A stretch of DNA of 64,000 nucleotides. Origin: Wenxinia saemankumensis (GTDB lineage: Bacteria; Pseudomonadota; Alphaproteobacteria; Rhodobacterales; Rhodobacteraceae). Position 1 is the stretch's first letter, and every line of letters begins with the position of its first letter. The stretch is from assembly GCF_900141735.1 (NCBI RefSeq), contig NZ_FQYO01000002.1, positions 186,001-250,000 of the forward strand, written 5' to 3'. Under the pieces are notes generated by a model. It worked only from the letters and a program-made list of their open reading frames with translations, was not told the DNA's origin and ran no database searches. Both the position numbers and the translations under genes were made by a program. Positions 20,606 through 28,856 of the stretch are shown here, piece by piece.

Positions 20606-21049
20606 TCATCGGTCCGGCGACACGGGATCGAGCCGCCGGATCCGCGCATCGAACAGGCGCCACTCCGTCTCGCCCCCGTCCACGTCCGAGCGGCGCAGCG
20701 TGTAGCTGCCCCCGAAGAGCTGCGCCGTCCCGTCCGTGTTCCGCGCCTCGATCCGGACCGGGATCGTGACGTAGACCGACCCGGCGGCGCCCTCGGGATC
20801 CCCGGCGGGGGCGGTGAAGACCCGCGTCGCCGCGGTCCCGGCAAAGCCGCCGCGGAACGCCTCGAATGACTGCCCGCTCGCCGCGCCCCCGTCGCCCCAG
20901 AGGGCGTAGGCGGCGGCGTAGTCGCCGGCGGAGAGGTCGGCATAGTAGCTCTCCACCACCTCCCGCGCGGCCCAGCCTTCCGGCGATTGCGCGGCAGCGG
21001 GGAGGGGGATGACCGCGAGGGCGCTCAGGACGACCGGCACGAGGCGCAT
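20606..21049 (-). CDS. Secreted protein of unknown function
   Basis: A 147-aa protein with a signal peptide ([21 protein letters not shown]) and a small domain resembling DUF4864/SnoaL-type sequences: a helical start [22 protein letters not shown] followed by beta strands ending [13 protein letters not shown]. The acidic helix plus cone-like beta pattern suggests an NTF2-like fold, which I infer from layout only. It is divergent from ilvD and upstream of pnp on the same strand. A second secreted protein with a similar opening (the protein at 37033) is present in the window. Confidence 0.65.
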   Translation of the reverse strand: MRLVPVVLSALAVIPLPAAAQSPEGWAAREVVESYYADLSAGDYAAAYALWGDGGAASGQSFEAFRGGFAGTAATRVFTAPAGDPEGAAGSVYVTIPVRIEARNTDGTAQLFGGSYTLRRSDVDGGETEWRLFDARIRRLDPVSPDR

Positions 21050-21136
21050 GACGACATCTCCTTTCGTGGGAGCGGCTCAACGCGCGATGCGGGGCGCCGG
21101 TCCGGCCCCGCCGCCATTCGTGATCTTTCGCAGGCC

Positions 21137-21165
21137 TTTCCCCTGCGCCGCCCGGACTGTATGAG
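21137..21165 (+). promoter_or_regulatory. Possible ilvD promoter
   Basis: TATGAG at 21160 is preceded 17 bp upstream by TTTCCC. The -10 is reasonable and the -35 weak. The resulting leader would be about 50 nt, too short for a long attenuator, and I see no leader peptide. Confidence 0.3.
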
Positions 21166-21223
21166 ACCCGGACAGTTTCGCCGGACCCGCCCGCATCCGA
21201 CCCGGACCTCGAAGGAGCCAGCC

Positions 21224-23056
21224 ATGCCCCGCTATCGTTCCCGCACCACGACACACGGCCGCAACATGGCCGGCGCGCGCGGTCTGTGGCGCGCGACGGG
21301 GATGAAGGACGACGATTTCGGCAAGCCGATCATCGCCATCGTCAACTCGTTCACCCAGTTCGTGCCCGGCCATGTCCATCTCAAGGATCTGGGCCAGCTC
21401 GTCGCGCGCGAGGTCGAGGCGGCGGGCGGCGTCGCCAAGGAATTCAACACCATCGCTGTCGATGACGGGATCGCGATGGGCCATGACGGGATGCTCTACT
21501 CGCTGCCCAGCCGCGAGGTGATCGCGGACAGCGTCGAATACATGGTGAACGCGCATTGCGCCGATGCCATCGTCTGCATCTCGAACTGCGACAAGATCAC
21601 GCCCGGCATGCTGATGGCCGCGATGCGCCTGAACGTGCCGGCGGTCTTCGTCTCCGGCGGTCCGATGGAGGCCGGCAAGGTCGTCCTGCAGGACGGCAAG
21701 GTGAAGGCGCTCGACCTCGTCGACGCGATGGTCGCCGCCGCGGACGAGCGCGTCAGCGAGGAGGACGTGGCCGCGATTGAGCGCTCCGCCTGTCCGACCT
21801 GCGGGTCCTGCTCGGGCATGTTCACCGCCAATTCGATGAACTGCCTGACCGAGGCGTTGGGTCTCGCCCTGCCGGGCAACGGCTCGACCCTCGCCACCCA
21901 TGCCGACCGCAAGCGGCTCTTCGTCGAGGCGGGGCACCTGATCGTCGACCTCGCCAAGCGGCATTACGAGGGCGACGACTATTCGGTCCTACCCCGGTCG
22001 ATCGGGTCGAAGACCGCCTTCGAGAACGCGATGACCCTCGACATCGCGATGGGCGGCTCGACCAACACGGTGCTGCACCTGCTTGCCGCCGCGCATGAGG
22101 CCGAGATCGACTTCACCATGGCCGATATCGACCGGCTGAGCCGCAAGGTGCCCTGCCTGTGCAAGGTCGCGCCCGCGAAGTCGGACGTGCACATGGAGGA
22201 CGTGCACCGCGCCGGCGGGATCATGGCGATCCTGGGCGAGCTCGACCGGGCGGGCCTGCTCGACACCTCGCTGCCCACCGTCCATTCGGCGACGATGGCC
22301 GAGGCGCTGCAGCGCTGGGACATCGTGCAGACCGACAGCGCGAGCGTGCGCGACTTCTACCGCGCCGCGCCGGGCGGGGTGCCCACGCAGGTCGCCTTCA
22401 GCCAGGACCGGCGCTGGGACGATCTCGATACCGACCGGCAGGGCGGGGTGATCCGCGCGCGCGAACATGCCTTCAGCCAGGATGGCGGCCTCGCCGTGCT
22501 CTACGGCAACCTCGCCGAGGACGGCTGCATCGTGAAGACGGCCGGGGTCGACGATTCGATCCTGAAATTCACCGGCCCGGCCCGCATCTTCGAGAGCCAG
22601 GACGCGGCGGTGAACGCGATCCTGACGGGCAAGATCGTCAAGGGCGACATCGTGCTGATCCGCTACGAGGGGCCGCGCGGCGGACCCGGCATGCAGGAGA
22701 TGCTCTACCCGACGAGCTACCTCAAGTCGAAGGGTCTGGGAAAGGATTGTGCGCTGGTCACGGACGGCCGGTTCTCCGGCGGCTCGTCCGGCCTGTCGAT
22801 CGGCCATGTCTCGCCAGAGGCGGCCGAGGGCGGGACCATCGCGCTGGTGCAGGACGGCGACCGGATCGAGATCGACATCCCGAACCGCACCATCCATCTC
22901 GCCGTGGACGATGCCGAGCTCGCCGCCCGCCGCGAGGCGCAGGAGGCCGCCGGCTGGCAGCCCGCCGAGCCGCGCAAGCGGAAGATCACGACCGCCCTGC
23001 GCGCCTATGCCGCCATGACGACGAGCGCGGCGAAAGGGGCCGTGCGGCAGGTCTGA
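21224..23056 (+). CDS. ilvD: Dihydroxy-acid dehydratase
   Basis: A 610-aa IlvD of the E. coli type (about 612 aa). Iron-sulfur ligands are visible in [12 protein letters not shown] and [18 protein letters not shown], and the catalytic serine segment [15 protein letters not shown] is intact. It dehydrates dihydroxyisovalerate and dihydroxymethylvalerate to the keto acids for valine, isoleucine and leucine. The ATG at 21224 follows GAAGGAG. The gene is transcribed alone, against pnp and rpsO, and separates these two. Confidence 0.97.
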   Translation: MPRYRSRTTTHGRNMAGARGLWRATGMKDDDFGKPIIAIVNSFTQFVPGHVHLKDLGQLVAREVEAAGGVAKEFNTIAVDDGIAMGHDGMLYSLPSREVIADSVEYMVNAHCADAIVCISNCDKITPGMLMAAMRLNVPAVFVSGGPMEAGKVVLQDGKVKALDLVDAMVAAADERVSEEDVAAIERSACPTCGSCSGMFTANSMNCLTEALGLALPGNGSTLATHADRKRLFVEAGHLIVDLAKRHYEGDDYSVLPRSIGSKTAFENAMTLDIAMGGSTNTVLHLLAAAHEAEIDFTMADIDRLSRKVPCLCKVAPAKSDVHMEDVHRAGGIMAILGELDRAGLLDTSLPTVHSATMAEALQRWDIVQTDSASVRDFYRAAPGGVPTQVAFSQDRRWDDLDTDRQGGVIRAREHAFSQDGGLAVLYGNLAEDGCIVKTAGVDDSILKFTGPARIFESQDAAVNAILTGKIVKGDIVLIRYEGPRGGPGMQEMLYPTSYLKSKGLGKDCALVTDGRFSGGSSGLSIGHVSPEAAEGGTIALVQDGDRIEIDIPNRTIHLAVDDAELAARREAQEAAGWQPAEPRKRKITTALRAYAAMTTSAAKGAVRQV

Positions 23057-23155
23057 CGCCGGATCCCGCATGGCTCTGCCGGGCCCGCCCGGCGGGCCCG
23101 GCCGGGGCTCCGCCCCGGACTCGGGACGATCTGGAAACATGCGAAGGGGGAGGGG

Positions 23156-23782
23156 ATGGCCAGGCTGGACCTTCCGCGCTTCTGCGCGATGTTTCCACGC
23201 CTCTACCGTCTGTCGTCCCTCGGATCGGCGCAGGGGATCCGGCGCCACGGGCTGCTCTGCGCCGCGGACATCGCCGCATCGGCCGGGGGGATCCTGCCGG
23301 CGGGGCCTCGGCCGGTCGCCATCGTCTATCGCCTTCCGGATGGCACCGCGATCACCGTCACCGACAACACGCCGCTCTCGGTCGCCAGGCTGGCGGCCTG
23401 CCTCGATGACGGGCTGAGCCCGTCCGACTGGCTGGCCATGCTGAACGCCCGCCTCTTATTCTGGCCGACCGAGAGGACGGGCGAGGGCAACCGGCGGGCA
23501 AGGGCGCGGCTGGACTATGCGAGCGAATGGCATGTCTTCGACACGGCCGCCCTGCTGGAGGGGGCGTGGGACCGGACAGAGATCGCCCCGATCAATACCG
23601 GATCGACGATTCACAGGCCGGCCCGCCGGGGGGCTGCGACCTTCGCCCGCGTCGCGGGGCTCGACTACGCCGCGTGGCGCCGCGCGAGGGGCCGGGCATC
23701 GCCCGACATCGTGAAGGAGGTGACAATCCTCGGCAGCCTGGGGCGGGCGGGGGAGGCGCTGATCGACGTCCGGCCTGCGTGA
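23156..23782 (+). CDS. DUF7002 family protein
   Basis: A 208-aa protein with the pattern MFPRLYRLSSLGSAQGIRRHGLL near the N-terminus, then DNTPLSVARLAACLDDGLSPSDWLAMLNARLLFWPTER and a C-terminal ARLDYASEWHVFDTAALL. This matches an uncharacterised bacterial family (DUF7002). The opening 'LYRLS...IRRHGLL' and the 'N-x-R-x-x-F-W' segment are reminiscent of DarT/DUF4433-type ADP-ribosyltransferases, but that is weak inference. It lies downstream of ilvD and converges on rpsO across a terminator. Confidence 0.6.
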   Translation: MARLDLPRFCAMFPRLYRLSSLGSAQGIRRHGLLCAADIAASAGGILPAGPRPVAIVYRLPDGTAITVTDNTPLSVARLAACLDDGLSPSDWLAMLNARLLFWPTERTGEGNRRARARLDYASEWHVFDTAALLEGAWDRTEIAPINTGSTIHRPARRGAATFARVAGLDYAAWRRARGRASPDIVKEVTILGSLGRAGEALIDVRPA

Positions 23783-23842
23783 CCCGGTGCCGTGACCGGG
23801 CGACCGGCCGATGCGGATCGCGGCCCGGCATCCGGAACGAGA

Positions 23843-23870
23843 AAGGGGGCCGCCCTTCGGCGACCCCCTT
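23843..23870. terminator. Terminator between the DUF7002 gene and rpsO
   Basis: AAGGGGG and CCCCCTT flank an inner GCC/GGC stem with one mismatch. It is placed between convergent stop codons and is likely used from both sides. Confidence 0.75.
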
Positions 23871-23895
23871 CGAAACCTTCGCAGGTCCGGGCGGC

Positions 23896-24165
23896 TCAGC
23901 GGCGGATGCCGAGGCGGCCGATCAGGTCCTGGTAACGCTTCTCGTCCTTGCCCTTGACGTAGTCGAGCAGCTTGCGGCGCTGCGCGACCATCATCAGAAG
24001 GCCACGGCGCGAGTGGTTGTCCTTCTTGTGGGTCTTGAAGTGCTCGGTCAGCGTGGCGATGCGGCTGGTCAGGATGGCGACCTGCACCTCGGGCGAACCG
24101 GTGTCGCCCTTCTTCGTCGCGTATTCGTTGATGAGCTTCTGCTTCTCTTCGACCGTGATCGACAT
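23896..24165 (-). CDS. rpsO: 30S ribosomal protein S15
   Basis: An 89-aa protein with the S15 sequence: [34 protein letters not shown] and [12 protein letters not shown]. It binds 16S rRNA in the platform and in many bacteria represses its own mRNA. In relatives the order is truB-rpsO-pnp; here an RTX gene lies between truB and rpsO, and several genes lie between rpsO and pnp. Confidence 0.97.
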   Translation of the reverse strand: MSITVEEKQKLINEYATKKGDTGSPEVQVAILTSRIATLTEHFKTHKKDNHSRRGLLMMVAQRRKLLDYVKGKDEKRYQDLIGRLGIRR

Positions 24166-24255
24166 CGGGATCTCCTGTCATTGATGGGGACGGCGCGAGC
24201 CGGGATGTCGTCCAGCAAGGCCCTTGGTCCCGGCCCTGACGGACCGGAAGCCGCG

Positions 24256-24284
24256 CCTATAGACGGACGCGGCCGCGTTGGAAA
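24256..24284 (-). promoter_or_regulatory. Candidate rpsO promoter
   Basis: On the minus strand TTTCCA, a 17-bp spacer and TATAGG lie about 90 bp before the rpsO start, leaving a leader long enough for S15 autoregulation. Confidence 0.5.
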
Positions 24285-24300
24285 GGGGGAACGAACCCTC

Positions 24301-25182
24301 TCATTCCGGCTGCTGCCGGATCGTGGACAGGTCGAGCGGCGTCGCCCCCGGCAGATGCGCGACCGGCACGCCGCCGGCGAGGAGGGTCACGCCGTCCGCG
24401 TCCGCGATCTGATCGAGCGCGGGGGCGGCGCCGGCGCCATCATAGGCGAGGATCAGGGTGTCGGTGACCGGGTCGAAATCGTCGATCGTCACATCTCCGC
24501 CGACGAGGAAGGTATCCGCCCCGGACCCGCCATTCATCCAGTCGCCGGGGCCGCCCAGCAACGTGTCGTCGCCCGCCCCGCCGTTGAGGTAGTCCGCTGC
24601 CCCTTCGGTACCCTCGCCGGTGCGCCCGTCGAGCAGGTCGCTGCCGGACCCGCCGGTCAGGTCGTCGCGTCCCGCGCCGCCGACGAGCCGGTCGTCGCCG
24701 AGCGAGCCCTGCAGCGTGTCGTCGCCGGCCTCCCCCTCCAGCAGGTCGCTGCCGTCGCCGCCGACCAGGTCGTCGTCCCCCGTGCCGCCGCGTAGCCGGT
24801 CATCCCCGACATGGCCGAAGAGCGAATCGTCGTCCGCGCCGCCCTCCAGCACGTCGTCGCCCGCCGCCCCGTGCAGCAGGTCGGCCCCGCCGAGCCCGAG
24901 GAGCAGGTCGTCGCCGTCCCCGCCGTCGAGATAGTCGCCTTCCGCGCTGCCGGTGAGCGTGTCGTCGTCCTCGCCGGACAGGATGTCGATCAGGCCGCCC
25001 GGAGTGTCGGCGCGCCAGTCCTCGTCCTCGTCCGGCATCCCTCTTCCCGTGGCGGCGGCCGCGTCCTCGGTCCCGTCACCGTCGCCGGCCAGCATCTCCT
25101 CCTCGTCGTCGGAGAGGCGGGGGACGGGAAGCAGGACGAACCCCGCCATGGCGAGGCCGAGCAGACCGAAGACCGTGAACAT
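24301..25182 (-). CDS. Membrane-anchored RTX (calcium-binding nonapeptide repeat) protein
   Basis: A 293-aa protein with an N-terminal hydrophobic anchor ([20 protein letters not shown]), an acidic linker (residues 22-70), then 10 or more GGxGxDxLxG-type repeats (about 75-245) and a capping segment [24 protein letters not shown] repeats fold into calcium-bound beta-rolls outside the cell. Unlike secreted RTX toxins it is small and has an N-terminal membrane segment. The ATG at 25182 is chosen because the anchor begins there. It sits between truB and rpsO. Confidence 0.8.
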   Translation of the reverse strand: MFTVFGLLGLAMAGFVLLPVPRLSDDEEEMLAGDGDGTEDAAAATGRGMPDEDEDWRADTPGGLIDILSGEDDDTLTGSAEGDYLDGGDGDDLLLGLGGADLLHGAAGDDVLEGGADDDSLFGHVGDDRLRGGTGDDDLVGGDGSDLLEGEAGDDTLQGSLGDDRLVGGAGRDDLTGGSGSDLLDGRTGEGTEGAADYLNGGAGDDTLLGGPGDWMNGGSGADTFLVGGDVTIDDFDPVTDTLILAYDGAGAAPALDQIADADGVTLLAGGVPVAHLPGATPLDLSTIRQQPE

Positions 25183-25330
25183 GCGCGCCACTCCCGCCGG
25201 CAGGACCCCCTCGCGCCCGGTCGGGCGCAAGCGGGGGATAGCATGCGGGGGCGCGGCACCGTCCGGATTTCCGGCAGGGTGGTTAACGACCCGGGATGAG
25301 CAGGCGAGGGCGAGGGCGCCCGCGCGGCCG

Positions 25331-26242
25331 TCAGCCGCCCGGCGCGGCGAAGACCCGGCTCGGGTGCAGCTCGCCCCCCTGCCACGTTCCGACGGCCACG
25401 GCCGCGCCGTCATGGCTCGCCCAGCATTCCTCGCCGAAGTCGAGGCCCGAGGCGATGACCGGGGCCGGGTTGCCGTTGCGCAGCCGGCCGAGGCTCATCT
25501 CGGGGCAGATCGCCTCCGGCAGGTCGGCGAGTCCGTCCTCGAGCGGCCGCAGCAGGCGGTCGAGTTCGGGGGATTTCGCCCCGGCCTCGATCTGCTCCAG
25601 CGTGACGCCATCGGCGGCGTCGAACGGTCCGGACCAGAGCCGCCGCAGCGTGACGACATGGCCGTGGCAACCCAGCGCCCGGCCGAGGTCGCGTGCGATG
25701 GAGCGGACGTAGCCGCCCTTGCCGCAGGTCATCTCGAGCTCGGCATGGTCGGGATCCGGTCGGTCGGTCAGGACCAGCTCCTCGACCCAGAGCGGGCGGG
25801 CGGCCAGCTCCAGCACCTCGCCCTCGCGGGCCCGCTTGTAGGCGCGCTGGCCATCGACCTTCACGGCGCTGAAGGCGGGCGGAACCTGCTCGATCTCGCC
25901 GACGAAGGCGCCGAGCGCGGCCTTGATCTCGTCGTCGGTCGGCCGCGCATCGCTCGTCGCGATCACCTCGCCCTCGGCATCGTCGGTATTGGTGCCGATG
26001 CCGAAACGCACGGTGAAGGCATAGGCCTTCAGCGCGTCGGTGATGTAGGGCACGGTCTTGGTCGCCTCGCCCAGCGCCACGGCGAGAACGCCGGTCGCCT
26101 CGGGGTCGAGCGTGCCGGCATGGCCCGCCTTCTTCGCGTCGAAGGCCCACTTGACCTTGTTCACGACGGCGGTGGAGGTGATCCCCGCCGGCTTGTCCAC
26201 CACCAGCCAGCCCGACACGTCGCGGCCCTTGCGTCTGCCCAT
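25331..26242 (-). CDS. truB: tRNA pseudouridine(55) synthase
   Basis: A 303-aa TruB with the catalytic segment [16 protein letters not shown] (Asp46), then [32 protein letters not shown] and [15 protein letters not shown]. It makes the T-loop pseudouridine in tRNAs. The ATG at 26242 gives the standard N-terminus [19 protein letters not shown] -35/-10-like pair (TTGACC, 16 bp, CTACCC) lies on the minus strand at 26275-26302. Confidence 0.96.
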   Translation of the reverse strand: MGRRKGRDVSGWLVVDKPAGITSTAVVNKVKWAFDAKKAGHAGTLDPEATGVLAVALGEATKTVPYITDALKAYAFTVRFGIGTNTDDAEGEVIATSDARPTDDEIKAALGAFVGEIEQVPPAFSAVKVDGQRAYKRAREGEVLELAARPLWVEELVLTDRPDPDHAELEMTCGKGGYVRSIARDLGRALGCHGHVVTLRRLWSGPFDAADGVTLEQIEAGAKSPELDRLLRPLEDGLADLPEAICPEMSLGRLRNGNPAPVIASGLDFGEECWASHDGAAVAVGTWQGGELHPSRVFAAPGG

Positions 26243-26384
26243 CCCGGTGCTCCCTGTGTCCCGCAAAGCGCGGGGGGTAGCCGGGGGGCGGGGGCCGGTC
26301 AAGGCGGGCGGGGGAAGGCGCGCCGTCGCCCGCTCATGGCCCGGCGCCGGGGCCTCGTCGTCGGGCATCGACCCGCGCCGGAGG

Positions 26385-26960
26385 TCACTCCCGGTTGGCC
26401 CCGGGCACCCAGAGCACGTCGCCCGCGCCGTTGTCGTTCCCGACCCGCGCCGCGACGAAGAGCCAGTCGGACAGGCGGTTGAGATAGAGCAGGGCGGCCC
26501 GGTTCACGTCCCCGCCCTCGGCCAGCGTCACGGTCAGCCGTTCCGCCCGGCGCGCCACGGTGCGCGACAGGTGCAGGTGCGCGGCCAGCGCGGACCCGCC
26601 CGGCAGCACGAAGGAGCGCAGCGGCGAGAGCCCGTCGTTCATCGTGTCGATCTCGGATTCCAGCCGGTCGACCTGCGCCTGCGTGACCCGCAGCGGCGGA
26701 CGTTCGGCCGACGCGTCCCGGTCGAGACCGGGCCGGCAGAGATCGGCGCCGAGATCGAAGAGGTCGTTCTGGATCGCGGCGAGCCGCCCGTCCAGTCCGC
26801 CGCCCGCATGCAGGCGGGCCAGGCCGATCGTGGCATTGAGCTCGTCCACGGTGCCGTAGGCCTCGACCCGCGCGTCGTCCTTGCGCACGCGCGTGCCGGT
26901 ACCCAGCGCGGTGTCGCCGCCGTCGCCGGTGCGGGTGTAGATCTTGTTCAGGACGACCAT
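26385..26960 (-). CDS. Cob(I)yrinic acid a,c-diamide adenosyltransferase (PduO type)
   Basis: A 191-aa PduO-family protein. The ATP-binding N-terminus [14 protein letters not shown], the central [15 protein letters not shown] and the C-terminal [17 protein letters not shown] and [12 protein letters not shown] are all conserved. It transfers the adenosyl group from ATP to cob(I)alamin. It follows the HIG1-like gene with a single base between stop and ATG. No other cobalamin gene is in the window. Confidence 0.93.
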   Translation of the reverse strand: MVVLNKIYTRTGDGGDTALGTGTRVRKDDARVEAYGTVDELNATIGLARLHAGGGLDGRLAAIQNDLFDLGADLCRPGLDRDASAERPPLRVTQAQVDRLESEIDTMNDGLSPLRSFVLPGGSALAAHLHLSRTVARRAERLTVTLAEGGDVNRAALLYLNRLSDWLFVAARVGNDNGAGDVLWVPGANRE

Positions 26961-26961
26961 G

Positions 26962-27165
26962 TCAGCTTCCTCCACGCCACCAGACGAACAGCAGGATCAG
27001 GACCACCGCGACGAATTGCGCGCCGATGCGCCAGCGCATGATGCGGTTGGCGTTGCGGCGGTTGAAATCGCCGCCGACGCCGAACGTCCCGATCCCGAAG
27101 AGCAGGATGCCGGCCACCGCCAGCACCGCCACCGCCATCACCCAGAACAGGGGATCGTCGCGCAT
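26962..27165 (-). CDS. Twin-transmembrane HIG1-domain-like protein
   Basis: A 67-aa protein with two hydrophobic helices (VMAVAVLAVAGILLFGIGTFG and FVAVVLILLFVWW) joined by a polar loop NRRNANRIMRWRIGAQ. The N-R-x-M-x-x-R-x-x-x-Q pattern is that of HIG1-like twin-TM proteins of Alphaproteobacteria, relatives of mitochondrial respiratory supercomplex factors. It is cotranscribed with the adenosyltransferase gene, in an order frequent in Rhodobacterales. Confidence 0.75.
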   Translation of the reverse strand: MRDDPLFWVMAVAVLAVAGILLFGIGTFGVGGDFNRRNANRIMRWRIGAQFVAVVLILLFVWWRGGS

Positions 27166-27224
27166 CGGGGGGCCCTTTCATCCGTGTCCGGGGCGACATA
27201 AACGCCGCCGCCGGATCGGCAAGG

Positions 27225-28055
27225 TCACGATCCCGCGCGGCTGACCCGGTCGAGCAGCCGCGTCGGCAGGAGCCGGCGGGCCCAAGCCGCCCCCTTCGCC
27301 GGGACCGTCACCCGGTAGCGCGCGCGCGGGCGGGGCGCGTCGAGGGCGCGGACCAGCACATCGGTCACCGCCGAAGGGGGCAGCTGGAACCGGCCGGGCC
27401 CGCCGCGACCGTAGAGCTTGCCCATCGCCGCCTCGTAGAGCGGCGCGGCGGCCGAGGCCCTCCAGTCGACCCATTTCTCGAACTGGGGAATGGCATTGGC
27501 GCGGAAGCGGCTCTCGATCGGGCCGGGCTCGATCAGGACCACGTCGATCCCGGTCCCCGCCATCTCGAGCCGCAGCGTGTCGGTCAGCCCCTCGAGCGCG
27601 AACTTCGTCGCGACATAGGCGCCGCGCCATTCGGCGGCCACGTAGCCGAGCACCGAGGAGCATTGCAGGATCCGGCCGTGACCCTGAGCCCGCATGTGCG
27701 GGATGACCGCGCAGGTCAGTTCGTGCACGCCGAAGAGGTTGGTCGAGAAGATCGCCTCCATCGCGCCGCGGGGAATGTCCTCCACCCGGCCCGGAACCGC
27801 GAAGGCCCCGTTGTTGAAGAGCGCGTCGATCCGCCCGCCCGTCGCCTGGAGCATCTCGGCCAGCCCGTCGCGGAGCGTCTCGGGCCGGTCGTAGTCGATC
27901 AGGGGGCTGTCGAAGCCCTCGGCGCGCAGACGGTCGCGATCGGCGGGCTTGCGGCAGGACGCGAAGACCCGCCAACCCCGCGCCCGCAGCCCCCAAGCGG
28001 CGTCCAGACCGATGCCGGAGGAACAGCCGGTGATGAGGATGACCCTGCCGTCCAT
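27225..28055 (-). CDS. Short-chain dehydrogenase/reductase
   Basis: A 276-aa classical SDR: the NAD(P)-binding TGCSSGIG (residues 9-16), FNNGAF in place of the usual NNAG, and active-site Ser in CSSVLGYV with Tyr-Lys in YVATK. The C-terminal part is typical of SDRs acting on lipids or steroids, but the substrate cannot be told. The ATG at 28055 is chosen because the nucleotide fold starts seven residues later. A terminator lies between its start and the next gene upstream. Confidence 0.85.
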   Translation of the reverse strand: MDGRVILITGCSSGIGLDAAWGLRARGWRVFASCRKPADRDRLRAEGFDSPLIDYDRPETLRDGLAEMLQATGGRIDALFNNGAFAVPGRVEDIPRGAMEAIFSTNLFGVHELTCAVIPHMRAQGHGRILQCSSVLGYVAAEWRGAYVATKFALEGLTDTLRLEMAGTGIDVVLIEPGPIESRFRANAIPQFEKWVDWRASAAAPLYEAAMGKLYGRGGPGRFQLPPSAVTDVLVRALDAPRPRARYRVTVPAKGAAWARRLLPTRLLDRVSRAGS

Positions 28056-28097
28056 GATTCCCCGCTCCCACACCGTCCTGCGGGATCCGGACACGAA

Positions 28098-28123
28098 AGG
28101 ACCCCGCGCATCGGCGGGGTCCT
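28098..28123. terminator. Terminator of the SH3b gene
   Basis: A perfect 10-bp stem AGGACCCCGC / GCGGGGTCCT with a 6-nt loop lies 27 bp past the stop of the leftward SH3b gene. Confidence 0.8.
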
Positions 28124-28149
28124 AGATCATTCCGCGCCGGGGGGCGAGG

Positions 28150-28716
28150 TCACCGCACGAGGAAGCGGTCCGCGACCCAGCCCTCGACGCCGTCGCCCTC
28201 GATCCGGATCAGCGACCAGCCGTCGACCGTCTCGACGACCGCGACTTCCATGCCGCGGCTCACCTGGTCGACGACGCCGTTGCCGGTCGACGGGCCGGAG
28301 CGCACGTTCAGCCGGTTGGCGTCGACCCGCGCGACGTTCAGATCCTCGATCGGGACCGAGGCGCTGCCGTCGGGCGACTCGGACAGCGATGTGAAGACGG
28401 GCGTGATGTTCGCCATCTGCTCGGGCGAGAGGGGGCTGCGATCGGCCGCGGGCGCCGGGGCGGGCGCCGCGCCGAGCGAGGCGGGGACGATGCGGGCCTC
28501 GCCGGCCGTATCCATGCCGGCCGCCGTAGCGGACGAGCTGGTGCTGACGACCGGGACGATCGACGCCTCCCGGACGGGGAGGACGGGCGCGGTCTGCGCC
28601 TGCGGGGCGGCGGCGATGTCGCCCGAGCGGGTCTCCGGAATGAAGTCGGAGCCGCCGGACATCTCGTAATAGGCCACGCCCATGAACAGGAAGGATGCGA
28701 TGATGAAGCGGTTCAT
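28150..28716 (-). CDS. SH3b-domain exported protein
   Basis: A 188-aa protein with an N-terminal hydrophobic segment (MNRFIIASFLFMGVAYY), a long Ala/Pro/Ser-rich linker (about 30-120) and a C-terminal bacterial SH3 domain (RLNVRSGPSTGNGVVDQVSRG, EGWVADRFLVR). Such domains bind cell-wall peptides. The first segment probably anchors it in the inner membrane. It diverges from parC across a 140-bp AT-richer gap. Confidence 0.8.
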   Translation of the reverse strand: MNRFIIASFLFMGVAYYEMSGGSDFIPETRSGDIAAAPQAQTAPVLPVREASIVPVVSTSSSATAAGMDTAGEARIVPASLGAAPAPAPAADRSPLSPEQMANITPVFTSLSESPDGSASVPIEDLNVARVDANRLNVRSGPSTGNGVVDQVSRGMEVAVVETVDGWSLIRIEGDGVEGWVADRFLVR

Positions 28717-28856
28717 GGTGATTTTTCTTGGTTCGGGACTGCCACACGTTGTCAGCCCCTCAACACCATACCGTGATTCTGCGTTCCCTCGTGAGTCCGA
28801 ACTTTGTGCAGGCGGTCCGCTTGCCGGGTCCCGGGGCGCCCGTTAAAGCCGCATCT

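Noticed and set aside
24301-25413. 370-codon version of the RTX gene
   Set aside because: The extra N-terminal 77 residues are Arg/Ala/Gly low complexity and overlap the end of truB; the hydrophobic anchor begins at the ATG at 25182.
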